Program-made: the position numbers and the translations under genes | Assembly: GCF_030658505.1 (NCBI RefSeq) | Contig: NZ_JAUTXR010000149.1 | Span: forward strand, 56,524-120,523 | Reading direction: 5' to 3' | Source: Stenotrophomonas raiganjensis (SeqCode) | GTDB taxonomy: Bacteria > Pseudomonadota > Gammaproteobacteria > Xanthomonadales > Xanthomonadaceae | DNA length: 64,000 bases | Notes under the pieces: generated by a model | The model's database searches: none | The model's input: the letters and a program-made list of their open reading frames with translations, nothing else | What the model was told of the DNA's origin: nothing | Shown here: in pieces, positions 16,860-25,526 of the stretch | Layout: each line of letters opens with the position of its first letter | Position numbering within the stretch: position 1 is the first letter of the stretch

Positions 16860-16914
16860 CGCCGGGCATGGCGCGGCGCTACCGAGCGATGGTAGCGCCG
16901 GGCCACGCCCGGCG
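16860..16914. repeat. SMAG inverted pair between asnB and the antiporter gene
   Basis: A CGCCGGGC...GCGCTAC arm (16860-16882) faces GTAGCGCCGGGCCACGCCCG (from 16892). The two form an inverted SMAG dimer 7 nt after the asnB stop. Confidence 0.75.
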
Positions 16915-16990
16915 AGCACAAGGAGGACCTAATCTCCTCCGTCCCCTCTTTGCGACGTATCATCGGCGCCCTGCACATTGGGGAATGTTC

Positions 16991-18373
16991 ATGGACGTAC
17001 CGCGCGGCAGCCAACGGCCGCCGATGAAGTGGGGATGGCGCTATCTGGCGTGGGCCGCGCTGCCCTTGCTTGCCGGTGTACTGCTGGCACGCTTCGCTGG
17101 CCCTGCTGCACCCGCTGCGGTTGCCCGCGCTACGGCTGTGGCCGAGGGCGGCTGGGCGCAGCATCTGGCCTCGCCGCTGGGCCTGTTCCTGCTGCAGTTG
17201 CTGGTGCTGTTGCTGGTGGCCAAGGGGGCGGGCGCACTGCTGAAGCGGCTGGGCCAGCCGGCGGTGATCGGCGAGATGGCGGCCGGCCTGATGATGGGCC
17301 CACTGGTGCTGGGCAGCGCGCTGCCGCAGCTGCATGGGGCGCTGTTCCCGGACAGTTCGCTGGGCCCGCTGGGCATGCTCAGCCAGCTGGGCGTGCTGAT
17401 GTTCCTGCTGGTGGCCGGTGCCGAGCTGGACCTGGCGGCGCTGCGTGGGCGCCGGCGCTTCGCCTTCACGGTCAGTCATGCCGGCATCGCGGTGCCGTTC
17501 GTATCCGGCGTTGCCCTGGCCATCTGGCTGTACCCGCAACACGGCCCGCCGGGCGTGGGCTTCACTGCATTCGCACTGTTCGTTGGCATCTCGATGAGCA
17601 TCACCGCGTTCCCGGTGCTGCTGCGCATCCTTGCCGATCGCGGGATCACGCAGAGCCCGCTTGGGCAGACCGCCATCGCCTGCTCGGCGCTGGGCGACGC
17701 CACTGCATGGTGCCTGCTGGCGTTGATCGTGGCCGCTGCACAGGCCAGCGGATGGCTGCCGGCCAGCATCAACCTGCTGTGCGTGGTCGCGTTCGTGGCG
17801 CTGATGCTGGGGGTGGTGAAGCCGTGGTTCGCCCGCCAGCAGATCGCGCCGGGCCGCGAGGGGCGTTGGCTGTTGGGCATCCTGCTGCTGTCGCTGGCCA
17901 GTGCCCTGGTCACCGAGATGCTCGGCATCCATGCGCTGTTCGGTGCGTTCGCAGCGGGCGTGGCGGTGTCGTCCAATGTGCAATTGCGCGACCTGCTGAT
18001 GGCGCGCGTCGAACCGTTCGCGGTGACGCTGCTGCTGCCACTGTTCTTCGCCATGACCGGCCTGCGCATGCGCGCCGATGTACTGCAGGCCAGCGACATC
18101 GTGCTGTGCGTGGTGGTGATTGCGGTGGCCACGGCCGGCAAGCTGCTGGGCACCTTCAGTGCCGCACGCAGTGCGGGCATGCCATCGCGCGAAGCGTGGC
18201 GGTTGGGCGCGCTGATGAATACCCGTGGCCTGATGGAGCTGATCGTGCTCAACCTCGGCTACGAACTGGGCCTGCTCGGCGACCGCCTGTTCGCGGTGCT
18301 GGTGATCATGGCGCTGGTGACCACGGCGATGACCGGGCCGCTGTTGAACCTGATCGAGCGGCGTAGAAGCTGA
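16991..18373 (+). CDS. CPA2-family cation:proton antiporter
   Basis: A 460-residue inner-membrane protein with about 12-13 hydrophobic segments from residue 14 on. Family features are VIGEMAAGLMMGPLVLG in the third helix region, a SQLGVLMFLLVAGAELDL block, ISMSITAFPVLLRIL, the GDATAWCLLALIVA segment that carries the ion-binding Asp in Kef/NapA proteins, and NTRGLMELIVLNLGYELG near the end. It lacks a C-terminal TrkA-N domain, so ligand gating like KefC is unlikely. It would exchange Na+ or K+ for H+; which ion cannot be told. ATG 16991 and ATG 16985 are both preceded by a GGGGA site; the former has better spacing. Confidence 0.85.
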   Translation: MDVPRGSQRPPMKWGWRYLAWAALPLLAGVLLARFAGPAAPAAVARATAVAEGGWAQHLASPLGLFLLQLLVLLLVAKGAGALLKRLGQPAVIGEMAAGLMMGPLVLGSALPQLHGALFPDSSLGPLGMLSQLGVLMFLLVAGAELDLAALRGRRRFAFTVSHAGIAVPFVSGVALAIWLYPQHGPPGVGFTAFALFVGISMSITAFPVLLRILADRGITQSPLGQTAIACSALGDATAWCLLALIVAAAQASGWLPASINLLCVVAFVALMLGVVKPWFARQQIAPGREGRWLLGILLLSLASALVTEMLGIHALFGAFAAGVAVSSNVQLRDLLMARVEPFAVTLLLPLFFAMTGLRMRADVLQASDIVLCVVVIAVATAGKLLGTFSAARSAGMPSREAWRLGALMNTRGLMELIVLNLGYELGLLGDRLFAVLVIMALVTTAMTGPLLNLIERRRS

Positions 18374-18398
18374 CCCGGTAGCGCCGCGCGGGCATTCT

Positions 18399-18459
18399 GT
18401 AGAGCCGAGCCCATGCCCGGCTCCGCGCCAGAAGCAGCCGAGCATGGGCTCGGCTCTAC
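18399..18459. repeat. SMAG inverted pair
   Basis: GTAGAGCCGAGCCCATGCCCGG starts at 18399 and the reverse arm ends CGGCTCTAC at 18459. A single further GTAG half lies just before (18378-18394). It separates convergent genes. Confidence 0.85.
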
Positions 18460-18496
18460 AGCGTGCAGCGCACCCTCGGGCTTGTGGGTGTGGCCG

Positions 18497-20824
18497 TCAG
18501 CGCGCCGGCACCAGCGTCATGCTGTGTTGTGCCTTGCCAGGCAGGAACGGGGTCGGTCGGCCATGCACCCAGTCTTCGTGGCCGGCGCCCCAGTAGGGCG
18601 ACAGTGGGTGCCCGCTCTGGCCGCCGGGCATGTGCACGATGCCGTCGGCCTCGTGGCCGGGCGATACCACCATGCGCTCGGAAGCACCGAAGTTCGGCGT
18701 CTGCACCCGCGGCATATCGCGGTCGCCGGGCAGGCGGTCGGCCGGCATGCACAGCCAGCGCTTGGCGAACTCCGGCAGCGCGCGTGCGATCGGATGGCAG
18801 ATCGCCGCGGTATTGCGTTCCCCCCACGTGCGCTTGGCCAGTGGGCCTTGCCTGGAGAGCTCGGCTTCCGTGCGACGTGCTGCATCGATCAGCAGCGCAT
18901 CCCAGCTGTCGAACGCTGGCGGCAGCAGGTTGGCCGGGCGCTGCTGCAGCATCGGCCAGGCCACGCCTTCCAGCTGCGCCAGGCGCGGCTCCAGGTAGTC
19001 GTCGCCCAGCTGCGCGTTGGCCGGTGCCAGCAGTGCATCGGACAACGTCTCCATCACCTGCGCACGGAACTCGCGCACCACCCGGTAACTGGCCGAGTCG
19101 GCTGAAGCGCGCCCGCCCCACTGATGGCTGACCGCCTTCAATCGCTTCAGCGCGGGATCGTCACTGCGTTCGATGACGTCGTGCAGCAGTGCCCACCAGC
19201 GCTGCAGGAACACCGCGCGGTCATCGAGCTGGATCGCCAGCAGGTCATGCTCGTCGAAGCGCTCCTGGATCGCGAGCAGGTCACGGATCTGCCGCGCCCG
19301 TGCACCGAGGTCATAGCCGCCGTTGCCGGCCGTGGCCAGCGCTTCGCCGTCGAGGACGCGGCCGTTGGCGGTCCACAGCCGATGGCTGGGTGGGTCGATC
19401 AGCGCCGGCGCGGCATCGCTGCGGATCGGCCAGGGGGCGCAGTCCTGGTTGCTGGCGGCGTTGAAGCCGGCCGGTGCGCAGCGGGGGCCGCGGTCCGGAC
19501 GGGCGCCGATCAGGCGCCAGGCGATGCGTCCGCTGCGGTCGCCGACCACCAGGTTCTGCGCGGGAATGCCAGCGTGGTCGGCGAACTGCAGGGCAGCGTC
19601 CAGATCACCGGCGCGGGCCAGGTCCGCGAAGTCCAGGCGCACTGCGCCGGGCAGCTGGGCGACCCAGCGCAGCGCATCACCGCTGCCATCGGCATGCGTG
19701 TGCAGGATAGGGCCCCAGGCGGTTTCGCGCACCGGGAACACCACGTCGGCCTGGCCAGCCACGGCGATGCGTTCTTCATGCACGGTCACTGCGGCGTTGG
19801 CCGGTTCAGTGCGGTAGTCGGCAGTATCGATGTAGCTGTTGGTGAAGCCCCAGGCCACGTGGCCGTTGCTGCCGACGATCACCGCCGGCAGGCCGGGCAG
19901 CGAGAAGCCGGTGACGTCGACCTCGCCGCCCGCGGCCTGCGGGTCGGGATAGCGCAGGCGCACACGGAACCACAGGCCGGGCGCGCGCAGGCCCAGGTGC
20001 ATGTCGTCGGCCACGATGGCGCGACCGTCGGCGGTGAGTGCACCGGCGACCGCGAAGTTGTTGCTGCCGATGACGTCGGCTTCTTCCTGCTCGGTGCCCG
20101 GCTTTCCCTTCAGTGTGCGCAGGTCCAGCTGGCTGGCATCGGGCAGGGTGGCATTGCCGGTGGGTTCGCCGAACAGTGGTGCATCCCATTCGCTGCCGTC
20201 GTGGGCAATCAGCGCATACAGCGCCGGCGGCACCACTGCGCGGATGCGGCTGAGTGCAAGCTCGGTCTGGTTGTCCGGGTCCTGCAGGTCGGCGTACATG
20301 GCCAGCCCGGCCAGCACGCTGTCGCTGGCCTGCCAGGGCTGCGGCGATTGTCGCAGCAGCAGGTACGCCCACGGCCGCACGGAGAGGTCGGCAAGGCCTT
20401 CGTTGACACCGGCCACGTAGGCGCGCACGGCCTCGCCGTTGCCGCCCAGTGCGGCCTGCAGATTCGCCTCGGTCCGTGCGCGCAGGCGATGCACGCGCAT
20501 GCGCTTGTCGGCGTCGATGGCCTTGGGCCCGAACAGCGCCGACAGCTCGCCAGCGGCACTGCGGCGCATCAGGTCCATCTCGAAATAGCGCTCCTGCGCG
20601 TGTATGCGGCCCAGTGCACGCATCGCGTCGGCCTGGCTGCCAGCGGTGATGGTGACTACGCCCAGCGCATCGCGCTCGATGCTGACCGGCCTGGCCAGCC
20701 CTGGCAGCGTATGCTCGCCATCCAGGTCGGCCAGGCTGCCGCGCAGCAGCAGCCACAGGACCAGTGCGGTAACCAGCACGATGGCGATCATCACGCCCAG
20801 CACCCAACGCCATGTACGTCGCAT
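18497..20824 (-). CDS. penicillin acylase-family hydrolase
   Basis: A 775-residue Ntn-hydrolase of the penicillin amidase (S45) family, with one N-terminal hydrophobic segment (VLGVMIAIVLVTALVLWLLL) acting as anchor or signal. Such enzymes are made as precursors and cut in front of a Ser that becomes the nucleophile; here the site is VIGSNNFAVAG with Ser254. The alpha-chain part holds GRIHAQERYFEMDLMRR, which forms part of the substrate pocket, and the beta part holds NGHVAWGFTNSYIDTADYR and LWTANGRVLDG. Relatives act on penicillins, acyl-homoserine lactones or other amides; substrate cannot be read from the sequence. ATG at 20824 starts a clean basic n-region (MRRTWRW). Confidence 0.9.
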   Translation of the reverse strand: MRRTWRWVLGVMIAIVLVTALVLWLLLRGSLADLDGEHTLPGLARPVSIERDALGVVTITAGSQADAMRALGRIHAQERYFEMDLMRRSAAGELSALFGPKAIDADKRMRVHRLRARTEANLQAALGGNGEAVRAYVAGVNEGLADLSVRPWAYLLLRQSPQPWQASDSVLAGLAMYADLQDPDNQTELALSRIRAVVPPALYALIAHDGSEWDAPLFGEPTGNATLPDASQLDLRTLKGKPGTEQEEADVIGSNNFAVAGALTADGRAIVADDMHLGLRAPGLWFRVRLRYPDPQAAGGEVDVTGFSLPGLPAVIVGSNGHVAWGFTNSYIDTADYRTEPANAAVTVHEERIAVAGQADVVFPVRETAWGPILHTHADGSGDALRWVAQLPGAVRLDFADLARAGDLDAALQFADHAGIPAQNLVVGDRSGRIAWRLIGARPDRGPRCAPAGFNAASNQDCAPWPIRSDAAPALIDPPSHRLWTANGRVLDGEALATAGNGGYDLGARARQIRDLLAIQERFDEHDLLAIQLDDRAVFLQRWWALLHDVIERSDDPALKRLKAVSHQWGGRASADSASYRVVREFRAQVMETLSDALLAPANAQLGDDYLEPRLAQLEGVAWPMLQQRPANLLPPAFDSWDALLIDAARRTEAELSRQGPLAKRTWGERNTAAICHPIARALPEFAKRWLCMPADRLPGDRDMPRVQTPNFGASERMVVSPGHEADGIVHMPGGQSGHPLSPYWGAGHEDWVHGRPTPFLPGKAQHSMTLVPAR

Positions 20825-20948
20825 CGCACGTCCTTTCCGAACTCGTGGGTCGATTGTAGCCGCAGGCGCAACTGCGACTGATTCCGATTAGATCACCATA
20901 TTTTGAAATGCGGCACCCTATGTCGCATCGATTCACAGGAGCCCCCCC

Positions 20949-21437
20949 ATGAAAGGCAACCCGGACGTCATCGCCTGCCTGAAGGAACTGCTGCGCGGCG
21001 AGCTCGCTGCCCGCGACCAGTACTTCATCCATTCCCGCCGCTACGAGGACCAGGGCCTGTTCGCGCTGTACGAACGCCTGAACCACGAAATGGAAGAGGA
21101 AACCCAGCACGCCGATGCGCTGCTGCGCCGGATCCTGTTCCTGGGCGGCGACCCGGACATGCGCCCGCATGCCACCGAGCCGGGCAAGACCGTGGAGGAG
21201 ATGCTGCAGAAGGACCTGGATACTGAATACGCGGTCCGGAACAATCTGGCCGCCGGCATGAAGCTGTGCGAGGAGAAGGGTGACTACGTGAGCCGCGACA
21301 TCCTGCTGGCGCAGCTGAAGGACACCGAGGAAGACCATGCCTGGTGGCTGGAGCAGCAGCTGGGCCTGATCAAGCGCATCGGCCTGGAGCTGTACCAGCT
21401 GAGCAAGATCGACGGTAGCGGCGCCCCGGCGCACTGA
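20949..21437 (+). CDS. bacterioferritin-family ferritin lacking the haem-ligand Met
   Basis: A 162-residue iron store of the bacterioferritin family. Ferroxidase ligands are present: Glu18, Glu51, His54, Glu94 region (DTEYAVRNN), and the [13 protein letters not shown] pair near 127-130. The residue aligned with haem ligand Met52 of E. coli Bfr is Thr ([12 protein letters not shown], Thr52), and the nearby Met is at 48. The same block is found in Pseudomonas aeruginosa FtnA (formerly BfrA), which the rest of the sequence also resembles. So this is best called an FtnA-like subunit that would bind haem poorly or only in mixed cages. AGGAG lies 8 nt before the ATG. No bacterioferritin-associated ferredoxin gene is adjacent. 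Confidence 0.93.
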   Translation: MKGNPDVIACLKELLRGELAARDQYFIHSRRYEDQGLFALYERLNHEMEEETQHADALLRRILFLGGDPDMRPHATEPGKTVEEMLQKDLDTEYAVRNNLAAGMKLCEEKGDYVSRDILLAQLKDTEEDHAWWLEQQLGLIKRIGLELYQLSKIDGSGAPAH

Positions 21438-21453
21438 GCCGACGTCGCTCTCT

Positions 21454-21512
21454 GTAGAGCCGAGCCATGCTCGGCTGCTGTTGGATCCGAGTCGAGCATG
21501 GCTCGACTCTAC
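21454..21512. repeat. SMAG inverted pair
   Basis: GTAGAGCCGAGCCATGCTCGG from 21454 faces CGAGCATGGCTCGACTCTAC ending at 21512. The right arm has G-to-T type changes on both sides of the stem that keep it paired. Confidence 0.85.
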
Positions 21513-21595
21513 AAAGTTCTGTCGCCCGCCAGCACCGGAGCACCGCCAGCCAGCCTTCGCCCGCCAGCTGCTCCACCGCCCGCCAGCCGACAACG

Positions 21596-21623
21596 AAAAA
21601 GCCGGGGAATTCCCCGGCTTTTT
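21596..21623. terminator. bidirectional terminator between ferritin gene and parC
   Basis: A perfect 28-bp palindrome: AAAAAGCCGGGGA and its exact complement around AATT, ending in five T residues. It would work for the plus-strand ferritin gene and for parC coming from the right. Confidence 0.9.
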
Positions 21624-21649
21624 CGTGTCTGACGTTCCAGGATTCCGGT

Positions 21650-21721
21650 GATGCCGGCCGCTGGCAGGCATCATTGGATCCCAGAGGCATTCAGCAGTTG
21701 CCAGCCAGCGGCCGGCACTAC
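21650..21721. repeat. SMAG variant with GCCGGCCGCTGG stems
   Basis: TGCCGGCCGCTGGCAGGCA (from 21652) faces TTGCCAGCCAGCGGCCGGCAC, ending CTAC at 21721. The same stem type appears at 35426-35498 after rnr. It ends three bases before the parC stop. Confidence 0.75.
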
Positions 21722-21724
21722 CGG

Positions 21725-23968
21725 TCATTCCACCGACAACCCTTCCACCTTCTGCCAGCCGCGCGGCAGCAGGTGGCCGCGGGTGGCGCGGGCGCCGAGA
21801 TAGGCGTCGAGCTCGTTGAACTTCAGGCCCATCGTGCGCTGGCCCGCGCGCACCTGCAGGGTCTGCCCCGGACTGATCGCCACGATGGCGACCACGCGTT
21901 CGGTGGCGAGCTTGGCCTTCGGGATCTCGATGATCTTGTTGCCCTTGCCCTTGTCCAGTTCCGGCAGGTCGTTGGCGGCGATCGCCAGCAGGTTGCCCGA
22001 ACTGGTCACCGCCACGATGCGATCGGTCGCCACGTTGGCCACGGCCGACGGCGTCAGTACCGCGGAGCCGGCCGACAGGTTCAGCATCGCCTTGCCGGCC
22101 TTGTTGCGGCCGATCAGGTTCTCGAAGCGGGTGACGAAGCCATAACCGTGGCTGGAGGCCAGCACGAAGCGGGTGTCCGGCTCGGCGCTGGCCAAGGTCA
22201 CGAAGCTGGTGCCGGGTGCCGGCGAGAAGCGACCGGTCAGCGGTTCACCATTGCCGCGCGCCGACGGCAGGGTATGCACCGGCGTCGAGTAGGCGCGGCC
22301 CTCGCTGTCGAGGAACGCGACCTGCTGGGTGCTGCGCGCACGCACGGCGCCCTGCAGCGCGTCGCCATCGCGGTAGGAGAGGGCGGACGCATCGACGTCG
22401 TGGCCCTTGGCGGCACGGATCCAGCCCTTCTCCGACAGCACCACGGTCATCGGTTCGCTCGGCACCAGCTCGGTCTCGTCGATGGCCTGCGCCGCCTGGC
22501 GCTGGACCAGCGGCGAACGGCGTGCGTCGCCGAACTTCTTGGCATCGGCGGTCAGTTCGTCACGGATCAGCTTCTTCAGTTTGGCCTTGCTGTCGAGGAT
22601 GCCGAGGATCTTCTCGCGCTCCTTGGCCAGCTCGTCCTGCTCGCCGCGGATCTTCATCTCTTCCAGGCGGGCCAGCTGCTTCAGCTTGGTTTCCAGGATG
22701 TACTCGGCCTGTTCCTCGGACAGGCCGAAGCGCGCGATCAGCGCCGCCTTCGGTTCGTCCTCGGTACGGATGATGTGGATCACCTCGTCCAGGTTGAGGA
22801 AGGCGACCAGCAGGCCTTCCAGCAGGTGCAGGCGGCGCTCGACCTTCTGCAGGCGGTGCTGCAGGCGGCGGGTGACGGTGTTGCTGCGGAAGGTCAGCCA
22901 TTCGCTGAGCAGCATCTTCAGGTTCTTCACCTGCGGACGCCCGTCCAGCCCGATCACGTTGAGGTTGACGCGATAGCTGCGCTCCATGTCCGTGGTGGCG
23001 AACAGGTGGCCCATCAGCTGCTCGGCGTCGACACGGTTGGAACGCGGCACCAGCACCACGCGCACCGGGTTGGCGTGGTCGGACTCATCGCGGATGTCCT
23101 CCAGCCACGGCAGCTTCTTGGCGCGCATCTGCGCGGCGATCTGCTCGATCACCTTCGACGGCGACACCTGGAACGGCAGCGCCGTCACGACGATGTTGTT
23201 GGCTTCCTTGGTGAAGGTCGCACGCGCACGCACGCTGCCGTTGCCGGTCTCGTACATGTTCCGCAGATCGTTGGCCGCGGTGATGATCTCGGCGCTGGAC
23301 GGGTAGTCCGGGCCCTGCACGTGCTCGCACAGGTCGCGCACGCTGGCGTCGGGGTTGTCCAGCAGGTGCAGCAGCGCGCTGACGATCTCGTTGAGATTGT
23401 GCGGCGGCACGTCGGTGGCCATGCCCACGGCGATGCCGGTGGTGCCATTGAGCAGCAGGTGCGGCAGCCGCGCCGGCATCCAGGTCGGCTCCTGCAGGGT
23501 GCCGTCGAAGTTCGGCGCCCAGTCGGTGGTGCCCTGGCCCAGTTCGCCCAGCAGCACTTCGGCGATCGGGGTCAGCTTGGATTCGGTATAACGCATCGCC
23601 GCGAACGACTTCGGGTCGTCGCTGGAGCCGAAGTTGCCCTGGCCCTCGATCAGCGGGTAGCGGTACGAGAACGGCTGGGCCATCAGCACCAGCGCCTCGT
23701 AGCACGCGCTGTCGCCGTGCGGGTGGTATTTACCGATGACGTCACCGACGGTGCGCGCAGACTTCTTCGGCTTGGACGCGGCATTCAGGCCCAGCTCGCT
23801 CATCGAATAGATGATGCGGCGCTGCACCGGCTTCAGGCCGTCGCCGATGAACGGCAGGGCGCGGTCCAGGACCACATACATCGAGTAGTCGAGGTAGGCG
23901 CGTTCGGCGTACTCGCGCAGCGGCAGTTGTTCGAATCCGTGGAACACGGGGCGGGCAAGTTCGGTCAT
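21725..23968 (-). CDS. parC: DNA topoisomerase IV subunit A
   Basis: Decatenates daughter chromosomes together with ParE and is a fluoroquinolone target. The 747-residue protein has the winged-helix block with catalytic Tyr in [11 protein letters not shown], the [20 protein letters not shown] start, and a C-terminal beta-pinwheel with [19 protein letters not shown] type blades. The quinolone-resistance region reads [17 protein letters not shown], i.e. unchanged Ser80 and Glu84 by E. coli numbering, so this copy shows no classical target mutation. ParC rather than GyrA is supported by length and by the divergent C-terminal blades lacking a GyrA box. parE is not in the window. Confidence 0.96.
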   Translation of the reverse strand: MTELARPVFHGFEQLPLREYAERAYLDYSMYVVLDRALPFIGDGLKPVQRRIIYSMSELGLNAASKPKKSARTVGDVIGKYHPHGDSACYEALVLMAQPFSYRYPLIEGQGNFGSSDDPKSFAAMRYTESKLTPIAEVLLGELGQGTTDWAPNFDGTLQEPTWMPARLPHLLLNGTTGIAVGMATDVPPHNLNEIVSALLHLLDNPDASVRDLCEHVQGPDYPSSAEIITAANDLRNMYETGNGSVRARATFTKEANNIVVTALPFQVSPSKVIEQIAAQMRAKKLPWLEDIRDESDHANPVRVVLVPRSNRVDAEQLMGHLFATTDMERSYRVNLNVIGLDGRPQVKNLKMLLSEWLTFRSNTVTRRLQHRLQKVERRLHLLEGLLVAFLNLDEVIHIIRTEDEPKAALIARFGLSEEQAEYILETKLKQLARLEEMKIRGEQDELAKEREKILGILDSKAKLKKLIRDELTADAKKFGDARRSPLVQRQAAQAIDETELVPSEPMTVVLSEKGWIRAAKGHDVDASALSYRDGDALQGAVRARSTQQVAFLDSEGRAYSTPVHTLPSARGNGEPLTGRFSPAPGTSFVTLASAEPDTRFVLASSHGYGFVTRFENLIGRNKAGKAMLNLSAGSAVLTPSAVANVATDRIVAVTSSGNLLAIAANDLPELDKGKGNKIIEIPKAKLATERVVAIVAISPGQTLQVRAGQRTMGLKFNELDAYLGARATRGHLLPRGWQKVEGLSVE

Positions 23969-24028
23969 GCGGCGTTGTTACCTGTTGTCGGGAGGCGGCG
24001 ACGGCGGTCGCCGCTCGCAATCCTGTGA

Positions 24029-24910
24029 TTATCCGGATGCGGCCGGGGATGCCAAGCCGCGTGCAGGGTCCAGCCCGGTTTCCAGGCCGTGCCCGGCCCG
24101 CGCCAGGTAGCGCCCCGGCGGCAGCCCGAAGTGGCGACGGAACACGGTGACGAAGGCGCTGGCGCTGCTGAAGCCCAGTGCATGGGCGATGTCGGCGACG
24201 CTGCGGCCATCGGTCAACTGGCGCAGGGCTTCGGACAGCCGGGCCTGCTGCCGCCACTGGGCGAAGCTGAGGGTGGTCTCGTCGCGGAAGTGGCGGGTCA
24301 GGCTGCGCGGTGACAGCCCGGCCCAGTGTGCCCATTCGGCCAGGCTGCGTTCGTCGGACGGGTCGGCCAGCAGCTGCGAGGCGATCTTCAGCAGGCGCCG
24401 GTCATGCGGCATCGGCAGGTGCATGCGCTGGCGTGGCGCTGTGCGGATCTCGTCCACCAGCACCTCGATGATGTGCTGGCGTTCGGGTGTTGTGTCGTAG
24501 CCCGGTGGCCAGTCGCAGATGCGGTCGGCCAGTGCTTGTGCCAGCTTGGACAGGCCCAGCACGCAGGGATCGGAGGGCAGCGTGGCGCAGACCGGCGCTG
24601 CCAGCGCCATGCCCCAGCCACGCAACGGGCCGTCGAGGGTGACCGTGTGCGGCTCCAGCGGCGGCATCCAGCCGGCCGAGCCCGGCGCCAGCGACCAGGT
24701 GCCGTGCGAGGTACGGGTGGTCAGCAGGCCGCGCTCGACACAGATCAGCTGGGCGCGCTGGTGGTGGTGCCAGTCCACTTCCCGCACCAGCCCCTGCGGG
24801 CTGTCGAAGCGGAAACCGACTACCGGGGGACCATCGTTGCGCTCGAACCAGTCCAGTGCTTCGTCCCTGAGCAGGCGTTTGGGAGCGGGAATTTCTGCCT
24901 TGTTCATCAT
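24029..24910 (-). CDS. AraC-family transcription regulator
   Basis: A 293-residue regulator with a cupin-like N-terminal sensor (WHHHQRAQLICVERGLLTTRT, about residues 45-65) and a C-terminal double helix-turn-helix: SLAEWAHWAGLSPRSLTRHF near residue 205 and SVADIAHALGFSSASAFVTV near 250, followed by FRRHFGLPPGRYL. It diverges from emrR with 172 bp between them, so it may regulate itself, the pump operon or both, but no site for it is recognised. The start MMNKAEIP at 24910 is chosen; the frame runs on upstream through the intergenic region without homology. Confidence 0.85.
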   Translation of the reverse strand: MMNKAEIPAPKRLLRDEALDWFERNDGPPVVGFRFDSPQGLVREVDWHHHQRAQLICVERGLLTTRTSHGTWSLAPGSAGWMPPLEPHTVTLDGPLRGWGMALAAPVCATLPSDPCVLGLSKLAQALADRICDWPPGYDTTPERQHIIEVLVDEIRTAPRQRMHLPMPHDRRLLKIASQLLADPSDERSLAEWAHWAGLSPRSLTRHFRDETTLSFAQWRQQARLSEALRQLTDGRSVADIAHALGFSSASAFVTVFRRHFGLPPGRYLARAGHGLETGLDPARGLASPAASG

Positions 24911-25036
24911 GTCCGCTGGCTGAAATGTGTCATCCATTGGCTGGATTGTACTACCGGGCCACCTGACCAGATCATTAAGGTAGGCGCCTTCACCGATCCA
25001 GCCCACTGCTGCAACACAGCATTCGATGCCAGATCG

Positions 25037-25058
25037 AATATTTCCATTGAGAAATATT
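25037..25058. promoter_or_regulatory. inverted repeat, likely EmrR operator
   Basis: A perfect 8-bp inverted repeat, AATATTTC (25037-25044) and GAAATATT (25051-25058), separated by 6 bp. It lies 25 bp before the emrR ATG in an AT-rich stretch unlike the surrounding GC-rich DNA. Size, symmetry and place fit a MarR-type operator for autoregulation of emrRCAB. Binding is inference. Confidence 0.6.
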
Positions 25059-25082
25059 TTTTTTGGAAGAGAATGCTCCCCC

Positions 25083-25526
25083 ATGATCTGTCCTGCAACC
25101 ACTCCCCCCAGCTTCGGCCTGCTGCTGCGCCAGGTGCGCGACGGCCTGGTCCGGCAACTCGACGCGTCCATGGCTGAAGAAGATCTGGGTATCGGCTTCA
25201 CCCACTACATCGGGTTGAAGGTGCTTTCCCATATGGCGCCGTGCACCGCCAATGAGCTGGCCCAGGCCATCGACCAGGTGCCCAGCGCGGTGACCCGCCT
25301 GCTGGACAAGCTCGAGGCGCTGGGCTGTGTCCGCCGCGAACCGCATGCGCAGGACCGTCGCGCGCTGCAGATCGTACTGACCGACGAAGGCCGCGCGCTG
25401 TGGGCGCGCTTGAAGCTGCGTGGCGACGCGGTGATGGATTACGCCCTACGTGATCTTTCCAGCGACGAGCGCACGCTGCTGCTGTCCCTCCTTACCCGAA
25501 TCCGCGATTCCCTGACGACCCCATGA
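25083..25526 (+). CDS. emrR: MarR-family repressor of the Emr pump
   Basis: A 147-residue winged-helix regulator. The DNA-binding part is clear: TANELAQAIDQVPSAVTRLLDKLEALGCVRREPHAQDRRALQIVLTDEG, the standard MarR recognition helix and wing with the DRR turn. EmrR-type proteins repress the pump operon and release DNA on binding drugs or uncouplers. Start at ATG 25083, directly after the AT-rich operator region; a longer frame from 25026 begins inside the inverted repeat and is rejected. Its stop overlaps the start of emrC (ATGA). Regulation of the S. maltophilia EmrCAB pump by an adjacent MarR protein is established knowledge; this locus matches that order. Confidence 0.9.
   Translation: MICPATTPPSFGLLLRQVRDGLVRQLDASMAEEDLGIGFTHYIGLKVLSHMAPCTANELAQAIDQVPSAVTRLLDKLEALGCVRREPHAQDRRALQIVLTDEGRALWARLKLRGDAVMDYALRDLSSDERTLLLSLLTRIRDSLTTP

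Noticed and set aside
23700-23760. possible quinolone-resistance substitution in parC
   Set aside because: The region reads [11 protein letters not shown] with Ser80 and Glu84 equivalents unchanged.
21467-24028. 853-codon open frame on the plus strand
   Set aside because: Antisense shadow of parC; begins in a SMAG repeat.
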